64,000 nt of DNA from Roseibium sediminis (GTDB taxonomy: Bacteria > Pseudomonadota > Alphaproteobacteria > Rhizobiales > Stappiaceae). The translations under genes were made by a program, and so were the position numbers. The stretch covers positions 62,001 to 126,000 of the forward strand of contig NZ_VXDB01000010.1 in the NCBI RefSeq assembly GCF_008711325.1, in the 5' to 3' direction. The notes beneath the pieces are model-generated. The model made no database searches. It was not told the origin of the DNA and was given only the letters and a program-made list of their open reading frames with translations. Shown one piece after another: positions 51,044 to 59,450 of the stretch; positions within the stretch are counted from its first letter, which is position 1; each line of letters opens with the position of its first letter.

Positions 51044-52450
51044 TCAAAGATAGGTTTGCCGCTCCAATGAGGAAATTTCACGGCCAAACTCGTTGAGTTC
51101 CTCTCTCTTGATCGCGGTCAGCACCTTGTGCATCTCTTCGCCCACGGCTTCCTTCATGCGAGGAGAGGCCTGAAATGCATCGATTGCCTCATCCATCCAG
51201 GGCGTCAGACGCTTGTGCTTTTTCTCGTAGGCGTTGCCGATCACTGGCTCGGGTGGCGACTTCTCCGCCCGCAAGCCTTCAAGCATGCCCGCCAGAATGC
51301 CGGTCAAAACGAGATAGGGATTGGCGTCAGCACCTGCGATGCGATGTTCGATTCGCGCAGCCTCGGGGCTGCTCGCCGGAACCCGGAGGGCAACCGACCG
51401 GTTATCGAACCCCCAGCAGATAGATGTGGGCGCGTAGGAGCCCGGCTGCATGCGGCGGAAGCCGTTGAAAGTCGACGTAAACAGAAGCAGTGCTTCCGGC
51501 ATGGTCTCCAGAAGACCGTTGATCGCATGACCGATACGCTCAGCACCCGTTTCGGGATGCGAGAAGATGTTTTCGCCGTCTTTTTCCATGGAGACATGGA
51601 CATGCATGCCATTGCCCGGCCATTCCACAAATGGCTTGGCCATGAAGGATGCCTTGAGCTGATGCTTGCGCGCAACGCCCGCAACGAGGCGGCGGAGAAG
51701 GACAACATCGTCGGCAGCCAGAAGCGGGTTGCGGCGATGGTGGAGGTTCAATTCAAACTGTCCGGGAGCTGCTTCGGAAACGGCAGCATCCGCCGGAATA
51801 CCTTGCTCATCACACGCCCGGCGCAGATCATCGACCACAGGAAGCAGCGCTTCCAGATCGGAGAGCGCGTACATGTTTTGACGAGCCGGTCCAAGATGCG
51901 TTGAGAAGAGCGGCTTGGGCTGTTCCGTCCAGTCGCCATCGCTTTCCTCAAACAGATAGAATTCCAGTTCGAAGGCGCAGGTGGCGGTGACGCCGAATTC
52001 GTCGTGGATCCGGTCGATCATGCGCTTCAGCACATGGCGCGGATCAATCAGAAACGGCACGCCCTCACGGTCATACATGGACAGAAGGACTTGCGCGGTC
52101 TTTCTTTCGACCCAGGGAACCAGTTTCAGGGATTCAGGAACGGGCCAGCAGAGGCCGTCCTTGTCGCCGGTCTCGATGTGGAGTTCGGTCGACTCCACTT
52201 CCCGGCCCCACACATCAAGCCCGAACAGCGAAAAAGGAAAGGCCACTCCCTGCTCGAACACTTTTTCCAACGCGCTGCCCGGAAGCCACTTCCCGCGCAG
52301 GACCCCATTGGTATCGGGCAACACGACTTCGAGCGTGTCCAGATCCGGATGTTCTGCCAGAAACGCCTCGAAGGCCTTTTGCCAGCCCGGCTCCGCAGGG
52401 TGTTCCGGATCATGATGCGGCAGATCGACCATCGACAATTTGTTTTCCAT
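51044..52450 (-). CDS. Glutamine-synthetase-family enzyme, PuuA-like (gamma-glutamylpolyamine synthetase), copy 1
   Basis: A 468-residue GS-type ligase. Landmarks are the metal ligands in CAFELEFYLF and PGQFELNLHH, the His of GNGMHVHVSM, and the ATP/glutamate Arg motifs NRSVALRVP and ARIEHRIAGADANPYL. It lacks the adenylylation Tyr context of nitrogen-assimilation GlnA and stands beside potF, so gamma-glutamylation of putrescine or a related amine is the likely reaction. ATG 52448-52450. It is divergent from the GntR gene over a region with the palindrome GTGATCAC. Confidence 0.82.
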   Translation of the reverse strand: MENKLSMVDLPHHDPEHPAEPGWQKAFEAFLAEHPDLDTLEVVLPDTNGVLRGKWLPGSALEKVFEQGVAFPFSLFGLDVWGREVESTELHIETGDKDGLCWPVPESLKLVPWVERKTAQVLLSMYDREGVPFLIDPRHVLKRMIDRIHDEFGVTATCAFELEFYLFEESDGDWTEQPKPLFSTHLGPARQNMYALSDLEALLPVVDDLRRACDEQGIPADAAVSEAAPGQFELNLHHRRNPLLAADDVVLLRRLVAGVARKHQLKASFMAKPFVEWPGNGMHVHVSMEKDGENIFSHPETGAERIGHAINGLLETMPEALLLFTSTFNGFRRMQPGSYAPTSICWGFDNRSVALRVPASSPEAARIEHRIAGADANPYLVLTGILAGMLEGLRAEKSPPEPVIGNAYEKKHKRLTPWMDEAIDAFQASPRMKEAVGEEMHKVLTAIKREELNEFGREISSLERQTYL

Positions 52451-52530
52451 CCCAAAGCTGATCGCTTTTCACGATTTTCGTTTTCAGAAAGTTTCATGCC
52501 TGAAGTAGCAATTGAAACATTCCTAAAAAT

Positions 52531-52538
52531 GTGATCAC
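52531..52538. promoter_or_regulatory. GntR operator candidate 1 (GTGATCAC)
   Basis: The 8-base palindrome GTGATCAC lies in the divergent promoter region of the PuuA-like gene and gntR. The same core recurs at 53352-53359, upstream of the second PuuA-like gene. Confidence 0.6.
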
Positions 52539-52628
52539 TTTCTACAAGGGCTGTCAAGCTGTATCGACCGAACACGGCCCTTCGCCCTTGAACGCAACAG
52601 GTCCAGGCATTTGAAAGGCTCGACAGCG

Positions 52629-53312
52629 GTGGCAGTTTCTCCCTCTCGCCTTGACACTCCGGAACCCAAGCCACGCAACACGGCGCGACAGCAGGTTGAC
52701 GAAGCAATTCGCACGGCCCTGCTGACGGGTCGTTTCATTCCCGGCAAGGCCGTCACCTTGCGTGGACTTGCCCTTGAACTGGGCGTCAGCCCCATGCCGG
52801 TTCGGGAGGTAATCCAGCGACTGGCCGCGGAAAACGCGCTGGAAATCCGGCAAAATGGCCGCGTTCAGGTTCCGCAAATGACGCCCCAGAGATTTGACGA
52901 AATCCTGAAGGCACGCCTCCTGCTGGAACCGGAACTGGCAGACATGGCCCTGCCCCTGCTCACCAAGGCTGACGCGAATGCTCTTGAAGAGATCGACAGC
53001 AAGATCGACGCCAGTCTTGGCACGGGAGATGCCGAGAGTTACATGCGCTATAACAGGGACTTCCACTTCCGCATTTACCGCAGCTCACGGTCTGAAATCC
53101 TGCTTCCACTGGCAGACAGTCTCTGGCTTCAGTTTGCTCCCTACATGCGAACGGTCTATGGCCGCGTCGGCACGGTCAATCTGGTCGACCAGCACAAGGA
53201 AGCAGTCCGCGCGATCCGCAATCATGATGCGACAGCCCTGAGACTGGCCATTTCAAAGGATATTGAGGACGGAATGGGTATTCTCGGCCGGGCTGGCTTA
53301 CTCGATCAGTAA
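52629..53312 (+). CDS. GntR-family regulator with FCD domain (polyamine genes)
   Basis: A 227-residue regulator with an N-terminal winged helix (QQVDEAIRTALLTGRFIPGKAVTLRGLALELGVSPMPVREVIQRL shortened to its recognition part LGVSPMPVREVIQRL) and a C-terminal all-helical FCD ligand domain with the metal-site pattern around YNRDFHFRIY and DQHKEAVRAIRNHD. GTG 52629 has AAAGG at a usable distance; a TTG 18 bases upstream is an alternative. It sits between two PuuA-like genes, and both flanking promoters carry GTGATCAC, so it probably represses them and responds to a polyamine or a glutamylated product. Confidence 0.85.
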   Translation: MAVSPSRLDTPEPKPRNTARQQVDEAIRTALLTGRFIPGKAVTLRGLALELGVSPMPVREVIQRLAAENALEIRQNGRVQVPQMTPQRFDEILKARLLLEPELADMALPLLTKADANALEEIDSKIDASLGTGDAESYMRYNRDFHFRIYRSSRSEILLPLADSLWLQFAPYMRTVYGRVGTVNLVDQHKEAVRAIRNHDATALRLAISKDIEDGMGILGRAGLLDQ

Positions 53313-53348
53313 GGGTCGAAAACAGTCTGGATGTTGATACTTGCAAAT

Positions 53349-53362
53349 TTTGTGATCACAAA
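53349..53362. promoter_or_regulatory. GntR operator candidate 2 (TTTGTGATCACAAA)
   Basis: A perfect 14-base palindrome 95 bases upstream of the second PuuA-like gene. It extends the GTGATCAC core found at 52531-52538. Confidence 0.7.
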
Positions 53363-53456
53363 TTACCACTAGTTGATATGGCAATCGGAAGTCCCATGGA
53401 CTGATCGCGGATTTCATGCCGGATGCAATTGCCAAAAGATCTGAACGGAGCCAGTC

Positions 53457-54860
53457 GTGAGCAAAGACCAAAACACGCCAACCACATCACCGGTAGACAG
53501 CCTGCTCGGTGTCCCGGACGGGGAAGCTGCGCGTGCCTGGCTCCGGGCACGCAACATTCAGGACATCGAGTGTATCGTTCCGGATCTTGCCGGCGTTGCG
53601 CGCGGCAAGATGATGCCGACCGAGAAATTCTTCTCCGGCCCGGTCATGACGATGCCGGCTTCAATTTTTGCCCAGACCATTTCCGGCGAATACCCCGAGG
53701 ACGACGATCGCTTCCAGCACAACCCGGTCGATGGCGACCTCTATTTTCGCCCGGACTATTCCACTCTGACCTCGGTTCCGTGGGAAACGGACCCGACCGC
53801 GCAGCTGATCCATGATGCCTACACGCGCGACGGCGCGCTGGTCGAAACAGCACCGCGCAACGTGCTCAAGCGCATTCTGAAACTCTACGAAGACAAAGGC
53901 TGGGAGCCGGTTGTTGCCCCGGAAATCGAGTTCTACCTCGTCAAGCCGAACACCGATCCGGATTATCCGCTTGAGCCGCCGGTTGGTCGCTCGGGACGTC
54001 CGGAAGTCGGGCGCCAGTCCTATTCCATATCGGCTCTCAACGAGTTCGACGAGTTGATCGACGACATCTACGACCTGTCGGAAAGCCAGGGCCTCGAGAT
54101 CGACACCATGATCCACGAGGAAGGCGCGGCACAGATGGAAATCAACCTGCGCCACGGCGATCCGCTGGCTCTGGCCGATCAGGTGTTCCTGTTCAAGCGC
54201 ACGATCCGCGAGGCGGCCCTGCGCCATGACATGTATGCGACCTTCATGGCAAAGCCCATGTCCAGCCAGCCCGGATCAGCCATGCACATTCACCAGTCGG
54301 TGAAGGACAAGGTCACCGGCAAGAACATCTTTGCAGATGGCAATGGCGAGGAAACGGCAGAGTTCCATTCCTTCATTGCAGGACATCAGGCCTATCTGCC
54401 CCATGTCACCTGCGTGATGGCTCCGTTCGTGAACTCCTACCGCCGATTTGCCCGGAATTCGACGTCGCCGGTCAACGTGTTCTGGGGGTATGACAACCGG
54501 ACAGTTGGCCTGCGTGTGCCCTATTCGGACCCGCAGTCCCGTCGCCTTGAAAACCGGATTCCCGGCTCCGATGCAAACCCCTATCTCGCCATGGCAGCGT
54601 CGCTGGCCTGCGGCTATCTCGGCATGACCAAGGGCCTCACCCCCGATGCGCCGCGCTCCGACTATAACAGCGACGTGCAAAAGTCCCTGCCTCGCGGCTT
54701 GCCGGAGGCTTTGGGCCTGTTTGAAAGCAACGAAGACATAGTCGAGGTCTTCGGCGAGCGCTTTGTCGCCACCTACCGGGCGATCAAATATGAAGAGTTC
54801 GAAACCTTCATGTCCGTGATCAGCCCGTGGGAACGCGAATACCTTCTCTTGAACGTCTAA
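53457..54860 (+). CDS. puuA: Glutamine-synthetase-family enzyme, PuuA-like (gamma-glutamylpolyamine synthetase), copy 2
   Basis: A 467-residue GS-type ligase of the PuuA group. It shows VPDLAGVARGKMMP near residue 43, metal ligands in APEIEFYLV and AAQMEINLRH, the His in GSAMHIHQSV, NRTVGLRVP and RRLENRIPGSDANPYLA. It is clearly diverged from copy 1, so the two may use different amines. ACGGAG lies 6 bases before the GTG start at 53457. The aminotransferase gene follows 47 bases later, forming an operon for polyamine breakdown under the palindromic operator. Confidence 0.85.
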   Translation: MSKDQNTPTTSPVDSLLGVPDGEAARAWLRARNIQDIECIVPDLAGVARGKMMPTEKFFSGPVMTMPASIFAQTISGEYPEDDDRFQHNPVDGDLYFRPDYSTLTSVPWETDPTAQLIHDAYTRDGALVETAPRNVLKRILKLYEDKGWEPVVAPEIEFYLVKPNTDPDYPLEPPVGRSGRPEVGRQSYSISALNEFDELIDDIYDLSESQGLEIDTMIHEEGAAQMEINLRHGDPLALADQVFLFKRTIREAALRHDMYATFMAKPMSSQPGSAMHIHQSVKDKVTGKNIFADGNGEETAEFHSFIAGHQAYLPHVTCVMAPFVNSYRRFARNSTSPVNVFWGYDNRTVGLRVPYSDPQSRRLENRIPGSDANPYLAMAASLACGYLGMTKGLTPDAPRSDYNSDVQKSLPRGLPEALGLFESNEDIVEVFGERFVATYRAIKYEEFETFMSVISPWEREYLLLNV

Positions 54861-54907
54861 GTCTGCCGCACCACGACCGTGTGCCTGCACATCTGGAGTA
54901 TCCTGCC

Positions 54908-56302
54908 ATGACGGCTCAATCGAATATCTATCCAACCGCGGCCCTGCAGGCCCTTGATGCGGCTCATCATCTTCATCCATTCAGCGACATGAAGTCGCTG
55001 AATGCGGAAGGAAGCCGCGTCATCACGCGGGCGGAGGGCGTGTGGCTCTATGATTCTGAAGGCAACCGGATCATGGACGGCATGGCCGGTCTGTGGTGTG
55101 TTCAAGTTGGCCATGGACGGACCGAGATCATCGAAGCGGTCAGCAAGCAGATGGAAGAGCTGGCCTATTACAACACGTTCTTCAAGACGACTCATCCGCC
55201 TGCGGTGGCCTTGTCCGAAAAGCTCGCGAAGCTGGCCGCTCCGCATATCAACCGCGTCTTCTATTGCTCCTCGGGTTCCGAGGCCAATGACACCGTGTTC
55301 CGCATGGCCCGCTTCTACTGGGACCAGATGGGCAAGCCGGACAAGAAGGTCTTCATCGGCCGCTGGAACGGGTATCACGGTTCGACGCTTGCCGGCACCA
55401 GCCTTGGCGGCATGAAGGCCATGCATGGCCAGGGCGATCTGCCGGTTCCGGGTGTGCGCCACATCAACCAGCCATATTGGTTCGGTGAAGGCGGCGATAT
55501 GAGCCCGGAAGAATTCGGCATCCAGCGCGCCCGCGAACTCGAGCAGATGATCGACCAGATCGGTGAGGACAAGGTTGCGGCCTTCATCGCCGAACCCATT
55601 CAGGGCGCGGGCGGGGTCATCATGCCGCCGGACAGCTACTGGCCGGAAGTTCGCCGCATCCTGAAGGAACGCGACATCCTGTTCATTTCCGACGAAGTGA
55701 TTTGTGGATTCGGACGCCTCGGCACCTGGTTTGGTTCCGACTATTACGGCATGGAACCGGACATGATGCCGATCGCCAAGGGCCTGACATCAGGCTACCT
55801 GCCGATGGGCGGTGTGATGGTTTCCGACCGTGTCAGTGATGCACTGGTGAACAAGAGCGGCGAGTTCTACCACGGCTATACCTATTCCGGGCATCCGGTC
55901 TGTGCCGCTGCAGCTCTGGCAAACCTCGAAATCATCGAACGCGAAGGCCTTGTCGACCGCGTTGCCAATGACATCGGGCCGTACCTCAAGAGCCGCTGGA
56001 TGACCTTGGCAGATCACCCGCTCGTTGGAGAAGCCCGCATGAAGGGGCTTGTCGGTGCGCTGGAACTGGTCCCCGAAAAAGGCAACCGCAACAAACAGTT
56101 CCCGGATACTGGCTCTGTCGGCACCATCTGCCGTGACCAATCATTCAAGAATGGGCTCGTCATGCGTGCCGTCCGTGACAGCATGATCATCTCGCCGCCA
56201 CTGGTGCTTAGCCATGAGGAGGCGGACGCCCTGGTCGACACAACTCACAAGACACTGGATGCCACTCACCAGATCCTCAAAAAGGACGGCTGGCTGGTTT
56301 GA
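54908..56302 (+). CDS. Class III pyridoxal-phosphate aminotransferase (putrescine/omega-amine:pyruvate type)
   Basis: The 464-residue enzyme belongs to class III aminotransferases. It has MAGLWCVQVGHGRTEI near residue 60, the cofactor-phosphate segment CSSGSEANDTVFRMAR, RWNGYHGSTLAGTSLGG, the Asp in LFISDEVICGFGRLG and the Schiff-base Lys in PIAKGLTSGYLPMG. The layout matches polyamine transaminases such as SpuC. It would convert putrescine to an aldehyde with pyruvate as acceptor. GGAG lies 9 bases before ATG 54908. A terminator follows. Confidence 0.87.
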   Translation: MTAQSNIYPTAALQALDAAHHLHPFSDMKSLNAEGSRVITRAEGVWLYDSEGNRIMDGMAGLWCVQVGHGRTEIIEAVSKQMEELAYYNTFFKTTHPPAVALSEKLAKLAAPHINRVFYCSSGSEANDTVFRMARFYWDQMGKPDKKVFIGRWNGYHGSTLAGTSLGGMKAMHGQGDLPVPGVRHINQPYWFGEGGDMSPEEFGIQRARELEQMIDQIGEDKVAAFIAEPIQGAGGVIMPPDSYWPEVRRILKERDILFISDEVICGFGRLGTWFGSDYYGMEPDMMPIAKGLTSGYLPMGGVMVSDRVSDALVNKSGEFYHGYTYSGHPVCAAAALANLEIIEREGLVDRVANDIGPYLKSRWMTLADHPLVGEARMKGLVGALELVPEKGNRNKQFPDTGSVGTICRDQSFKNGLVMRAVRDSMIISPPLVLSHEEADALVDTTHKTLDATHQILKKDGWLV

Positions 56303-56333
56303 GATCTACACACTCCAACTTCAGATGAAATCT

Positions 56334-56361
56334 GAGGCCGACTGTTTGGTCGGCCTCTTTT
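56334..56361 (+). terminator. Rho-independent terminator after the aminotransferase gene
   Basis: GAGGCCGAC and GTCGGCCTC pair perfectly around a 6-base loop and TTTT follows. Confidence 0.93.
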
Positions 56362-56420
56362 CCCATGATTTCCAATCTCGCCAGGAAATCGGAAAGCCTC
56401 GCTCGCACATTGCGAATACT

Positions 56421-57236
56421 TTACAATCTGTACCAGAAGAAAAGGCCGCCTTGAACGTTTGTTCGAGTGCCGCGGTCCTTGACAATCGGACTGTCGGCCA
56501 TATCCCCCAGCAGATGAGAAGCCCCGGCTGTTCCACCAATGCCCCAGTTCTCGGTGACGGCAAATCGGGAAGACGCGCTCAGGGTTATATCCCGCAAGCC
56601 AGAACCTGCTTTGAAGGTTGCCAATCCACTTGCTGCCGAACCGGAGGCGGAGACGGAATAGTAGGCATCCCCATAATCGGAAGTAACATATGTGGTTGAC
56701 AGATCCACACCAAATGCCAACCTCTCACTCGCGTTAATTTCATATCCCACACTAAACGTTGCCGTCGTGCCGCTATCTCCCATTACATCATGGGCAACCT
56801 CGATGCGTGCGCCAATGCGATCGCGTTGTAACATCAGACCACTATAACCAACGCCAGCTACGCCGCCGAGCCACAGCTCCGCATCAACTTCGTCAAGTTT
56901 CTTGATTACGCTGTCGCTGACGTCCTTTCGACCGCCACCATATGCAATCAGTGGCCCCGCATAAAACGTTTCGGAGGGCAATACGTTGGCAGTTAGCTGG
57001 GTCCCTGTCAGCTTGATGAAATACGGCCCATTCTGGATGGTGCCGATCAGCCCTGGGTTGAAGCCATAGTCCTTCGAACCAAGGTATTCGGGGCCGTAAA
57101 ATGCACCCGTTCCCACCAGAACGCTCCAGTCCGAACTTGTGGTGAGAGGGTCAGTCTTTTCCTGCGCAAAAGACTGGGAAGCGAAGAATCCGAGACTTGC
57201 CAGACACCCGACCCAAACATAACAATTAGCCACCAT
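56421..57236 (-). CDS. MipA/OmpV-family outer-membrane protein
   Basis: A 271-residue protein with a signal peptide ending ASQSFA near residue 24 and a beta-barrel pattern. Family segments are GTGAFYGPEYLGSKDYGFNPG, GPLIAYGGGRKD and the closing GGLFFWYRL with terminal aromatic/Leu for barrel assembly. MipA/OmpV proteins scaffold murein enzymes or act as porins; the job here is unknown. ATG 57234-57236. It is divergent from a TetR gene and its promoter carries the duplicated operator, so the TetR protein probably controls it. Confidence 0.85.
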   Translation of the reverse strand: MVANCYVWVGCLASLGFFASQSFAQEKTDPLTTSSDWSVLVGTGAFYGPEYLGSKDYGFNPGLIGTIQNGPYFIKLTGTQLTANVLPSETFYAGPLIAYGGGRKDVSDSVIKKLDEVDAELWLGGVAGVGYSGLMLQRDRIGARIEVAHDVMGDSGTTATFSVGYEINASERLAFGVDLSTTYVTSDYGDAYYSVSASGSAASGLATFKAGSGLRDITLSASSRFAVTENWGIGGTAGASHLLGDMADSPIVKDRGTRTNVQGGLFFWYRL

Positions 57237-57265
57237 GGAAAATACCTCAAGACATTGCAACCACG

Positions 57266-57326
57266 AATGTTGACACTGTCTATACTTGGATTCAGCCATC
57301 GTCAACAGAAATGTTGACACAGTCTA
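57266..57326. promoter_or_regulatory. Duplicated operator between mipA and tetR
   Basis: AATGTTGACACTGTCTA (57266-57282) and AATGTTGACACAGTCTA (57310-57326) match at 16 of 17 positions, 44 bases apart (about four turns). GTCAAC-AGAAAT-GTTGAC at 57301-57318 is a perfect inverted repeat overlapping the second copy. On the minus strand TTGACG and TAGACA with 17-base spacing form a possible mipA promoter covered by both copies. Confidence 0.6.
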
Positions 57327-57945
57327 CTTTAATTGGAGAAAGCGCCTGAGCGACACGAAATATCATCATGGCAACCTGAAGCAGGCGCTGATAGAGGCAG
57401 GCCTTGACATCCTGTGCGCCGAAGGGCTTGAGAAATTGTCACTTCGGGCCTGCGCCAACCGGGCCGGGGTCTCTCATGGCGCACCGAAAAACCATTTTGC
57501 CACTTTGGCGGTTTTACATGGGGCGCTCGCAACGGAGGGGTTCAAACGGTTTTCGGCAACGATGCGGGAACATATGATCAACGCCCCAAAGGATGCCAAG
57601 TCGCAAGTTCTGGCGAGCGCACAAGGTTATGTCGCATTCGTGGAGGAAAACAAGGACCTCTTCCGCCTCATGTTTTCCATGGAGCGGCAGCCGGATATCT
57701 ATCCAGAGCTACTTCCGGCCAGCCGAGAAGCGTATTCGGTGCTTCGGGAAGTCGCCCAAAACATGTCGCCGGAGAATTGCGAAAACCCGCAGGGGCAGCT
57801 CTCCGTCGAGACAATGCTCTGGACATTCATCCATGGCTACGCGGTCCTGAAGTCCAACAAACAGTTTTACACTGCCAATGCAGAAACAGGGGCAGACCCA
57901 AAGCTGGAGGACATATTTCCCAGGTTTCTTTTCAAGAACGAGTGA
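57286..57945 (+). CDS. TetR/AcrR-family transcriptional regulator
   Basis: The TetR DNA-binding domain is seen in KYHHGNLKQALIEAGLDIL, SLRACANRAGVSHGAPKNHF, and a C-terminal ligand domain follows (VEENKDLFRLMFSMERQPDIYPEL). The frame opens with a TTG at 57286 (219 residues), but the family N-terminus starts about 20 residues later, where a CTG at 57346 follows GGAGAAAG at a good distance. The real start may therefore be the rare codon CTG. The longer frame would place the operator inside the coding region. Confidence 0.82.
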   Translation: MDSAIVNRNVDTVYFNWRKRLSDTKYHHGNLKQALIEAGLDILCAEGLEKLSLRACANRAGVSHGAPKNHFATLAVLHGALATEGFKRFSATMREHMINAPKDAKSQVLASAQGYVAFVEENKDLFRLMFSMERQPDIYPELLPASREAYSVLREVAQNMSPENCENPQGQLSVETMLWTFIHGYAVLKSNKQFYTANAETGADPKLEDIFPRFLFKNE

Positions 57946-58137
57946 AGAGTGATCGGAATTGTTTCAAGCCATTGGCTCTTTCGCAGTTTCCTGATCCCAA
58001 CTCCCAGTTTTGTAGAATCTGCCAAAAGCCTCTATCCGGGCTGAAAATTGCCCGGAGAAATCGGCGCCTACATGCATGAATTGGGCTGAGCCCTGCCCGG
58101 GACCAAAGGGACTGCAGCGTAAAAGGCAGTCAGCAGC

Positions 58138-58671
58138 CTATTCGGCCGCTTCCTGAAAATCGCGCCGTGAGCGCCGAGCCCAGGGGCGCGTGCCTTCCGG
58201 CAGTTCGTCGACTGTTCCGACCGGCTGCAGGTACTTCGTCACTTCCGGCCATTCTCCGGCCTTGAGCGCCTTCAGAACTTCCGGCTTGGAAATTTCAAAG
58301 CTGGACACTCCGCATCGACGTGCGAGCGGAACCTGATCGAGAATGTATTTTCCGACCGCACGAATATCGCCCTTGTAGGCGAGATGCTCGCGCAACACGC
58401 GCGCTGCGGAAAAGCCGCGGCCATCGGAGAAGCTCGGGAAGTCGACGGCAACCACAGCCAGCCGATCCAGATACTCGGTCAGCTGTTCAACGTCATCGCC
58501 TGCCTCAACGAGAACAGCCACTGCGTCCTTGCGGCTCAGGATTGCCTGCGGGTCCGACAAGAACTGCTTCAACGGCAAAAGAACGAGCCCGGTCTGCGGC
58601 AGGTCCTCAATCGTCTCAATCCGCTGCCAGTTTTCCTCGAAAAAGGAACCGTCCTTGAAAATCGTAGTCAT
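58138..58671 (-). CDS. DUF934-family protein of the sulfur-assimilation operon
   Basis: A 177-residue soluble protein of the DUF934 family, with VLLPLKQFLSDPQAIL near residue 30, AVDFPSFSDGRGFSAARVLRE near 75 and DQVPLARRCGVSSFEIS near 112. The family is found next to cysI and cysH in many proteobacteria and is assumed to help sulfite or sulfate reduction; the exact role is not known. AGGAAACA precedes ATG 58669-58671, 17 bases after cysH. It is the last gene of the operon. Confidence 0.85.
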   Translation of the reverse strand: MTTIFKDGSFFEENWQRIETIEDLPQTGLVLLPLKQFLSDPQAILSRKDAVAVLVEAGDDVEQLTEYLDRLAVVAVDFPSFSDGRGFSAARVLREHLAYKGDIRAVGKYILDQVPLARRCGVSSFEISKPEVLKALKAGEWPEVTKYLQPVGTVDELPEGTRPWARRSRRDFQEAAE

Positions 58672-58688
58672 CACTGTTTCCTGACTTT

Positions 58689-59450
58689 TCAATTTCTGCC
58701 ACCGGCAGCTTGTCCATCACCTAGCGATAGATGGATGCCACATTCCGTTTTTTCCTGACCGCGCCAGCGACCCGAGCGCGGGTCTTCACCCGGCTCAACC
58801 TTGCTTGTGCACGGCAGGCACCCGATGGACGGATATCCCTGCGCGACCAGCGGATGCGGCGGCAGATCCCGATCTCGCGCATAGGCCAGAACATCGTCCG
58901 CACCCCAATTGGCCAGTGGATTGACCTTGATCCGCCCGTCTTCCCGCTCGAACACCTGAAGGCTGGAGCGGGTCGAGCTCTGATGACGCTTGCGACCCGA
59001 TATCCAGGCAGAGAAGCCCGAGAGAGCACGGTCCAGCGGCAGCACCTTGCGGACATGGCAGCAGGCATCGGTGTCGCTCATCCAAAGCATGCCCGCCGGA
59101 TCTGCAGCCTGCAGATCGTCCTGCGCCGGAAATTCCGTGCGAATATCGGTCAATCCGAGTAGTTCGACCAACCGCTCGCGATACCGCAGTGTCTCGGGAA
59201 AGAGCTTGCGCGTATCCACAAAGAGGATTGGCGTTGCCGGGTCGATCTCGGCGACCATATGCAGGAGGACCGAGGAATCGGCTCCGAAGCTCGACACAAG
59301 TGCGATTTCGCCAGCGTAGAGATCACGAATAGCCGCCTTGAGGATGTCCTGAGCGGGCGCATCCTCATAGCGGCTGTTGAGCATGGCTATTTCCGCGCTT
59401 ACACCCAGTTCCGGATCAACGGCTGCACCGAGATCGTCAAGCAGTGCCAT
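58689..59450 (-). CDS. cysH: Adenylyl-sulfate / phosphoadenylyl-sulfate reductase
   Basis: The 253-residue CysH enzyme reduces activated sulfate to sulfite with thioredoxin. It shows the substrate segments LVSSFGADSSVLLHM and FVDTRKLFPETLRYRE, the cysteine pair in DTDACCHVRKVLPL, the pair in IGCLPCT, and the catalytic Cys of the C-terminal ECGIHL. The CC...CxxC set is the iron-sulfur-cluster signature of enzymes that use adenylyl-sulfate directly, so APS reductase is favoured over PAPS reductase. Its start overlaps the cysI end by 14 bases. Confidence 0.9.
   Translation of the reverse strand: MALLDDLGAAVDPELGVSAEIAMLNSRYEDAPAQDILKAAIRDLYAGEIALVSSFGADSSVLLHMVAEIDPATPILFVDTRKLFPETLRYRERLVELLGLTDIRTEFPAQDDLQAADPAGMLWMSDTDACCHVRKVLPLDRALSGFSAWISGRKRHQSSTRSSLQVFEREDGRIKVNPLANWGADDVLAYARDRDLPPHPLVAQGYPSIGCLPCTSKVEPGEDPRSGRWRGQEKTECGIHLSLGDGQAAGGRN

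Noticed and set aside
58110..58131. GACTGC/GCAGTC inverted repeat after DUF934 as a terminator
   Set aside because: Short 6-bp stem with a 10-base loop and no T-run; could be chance.
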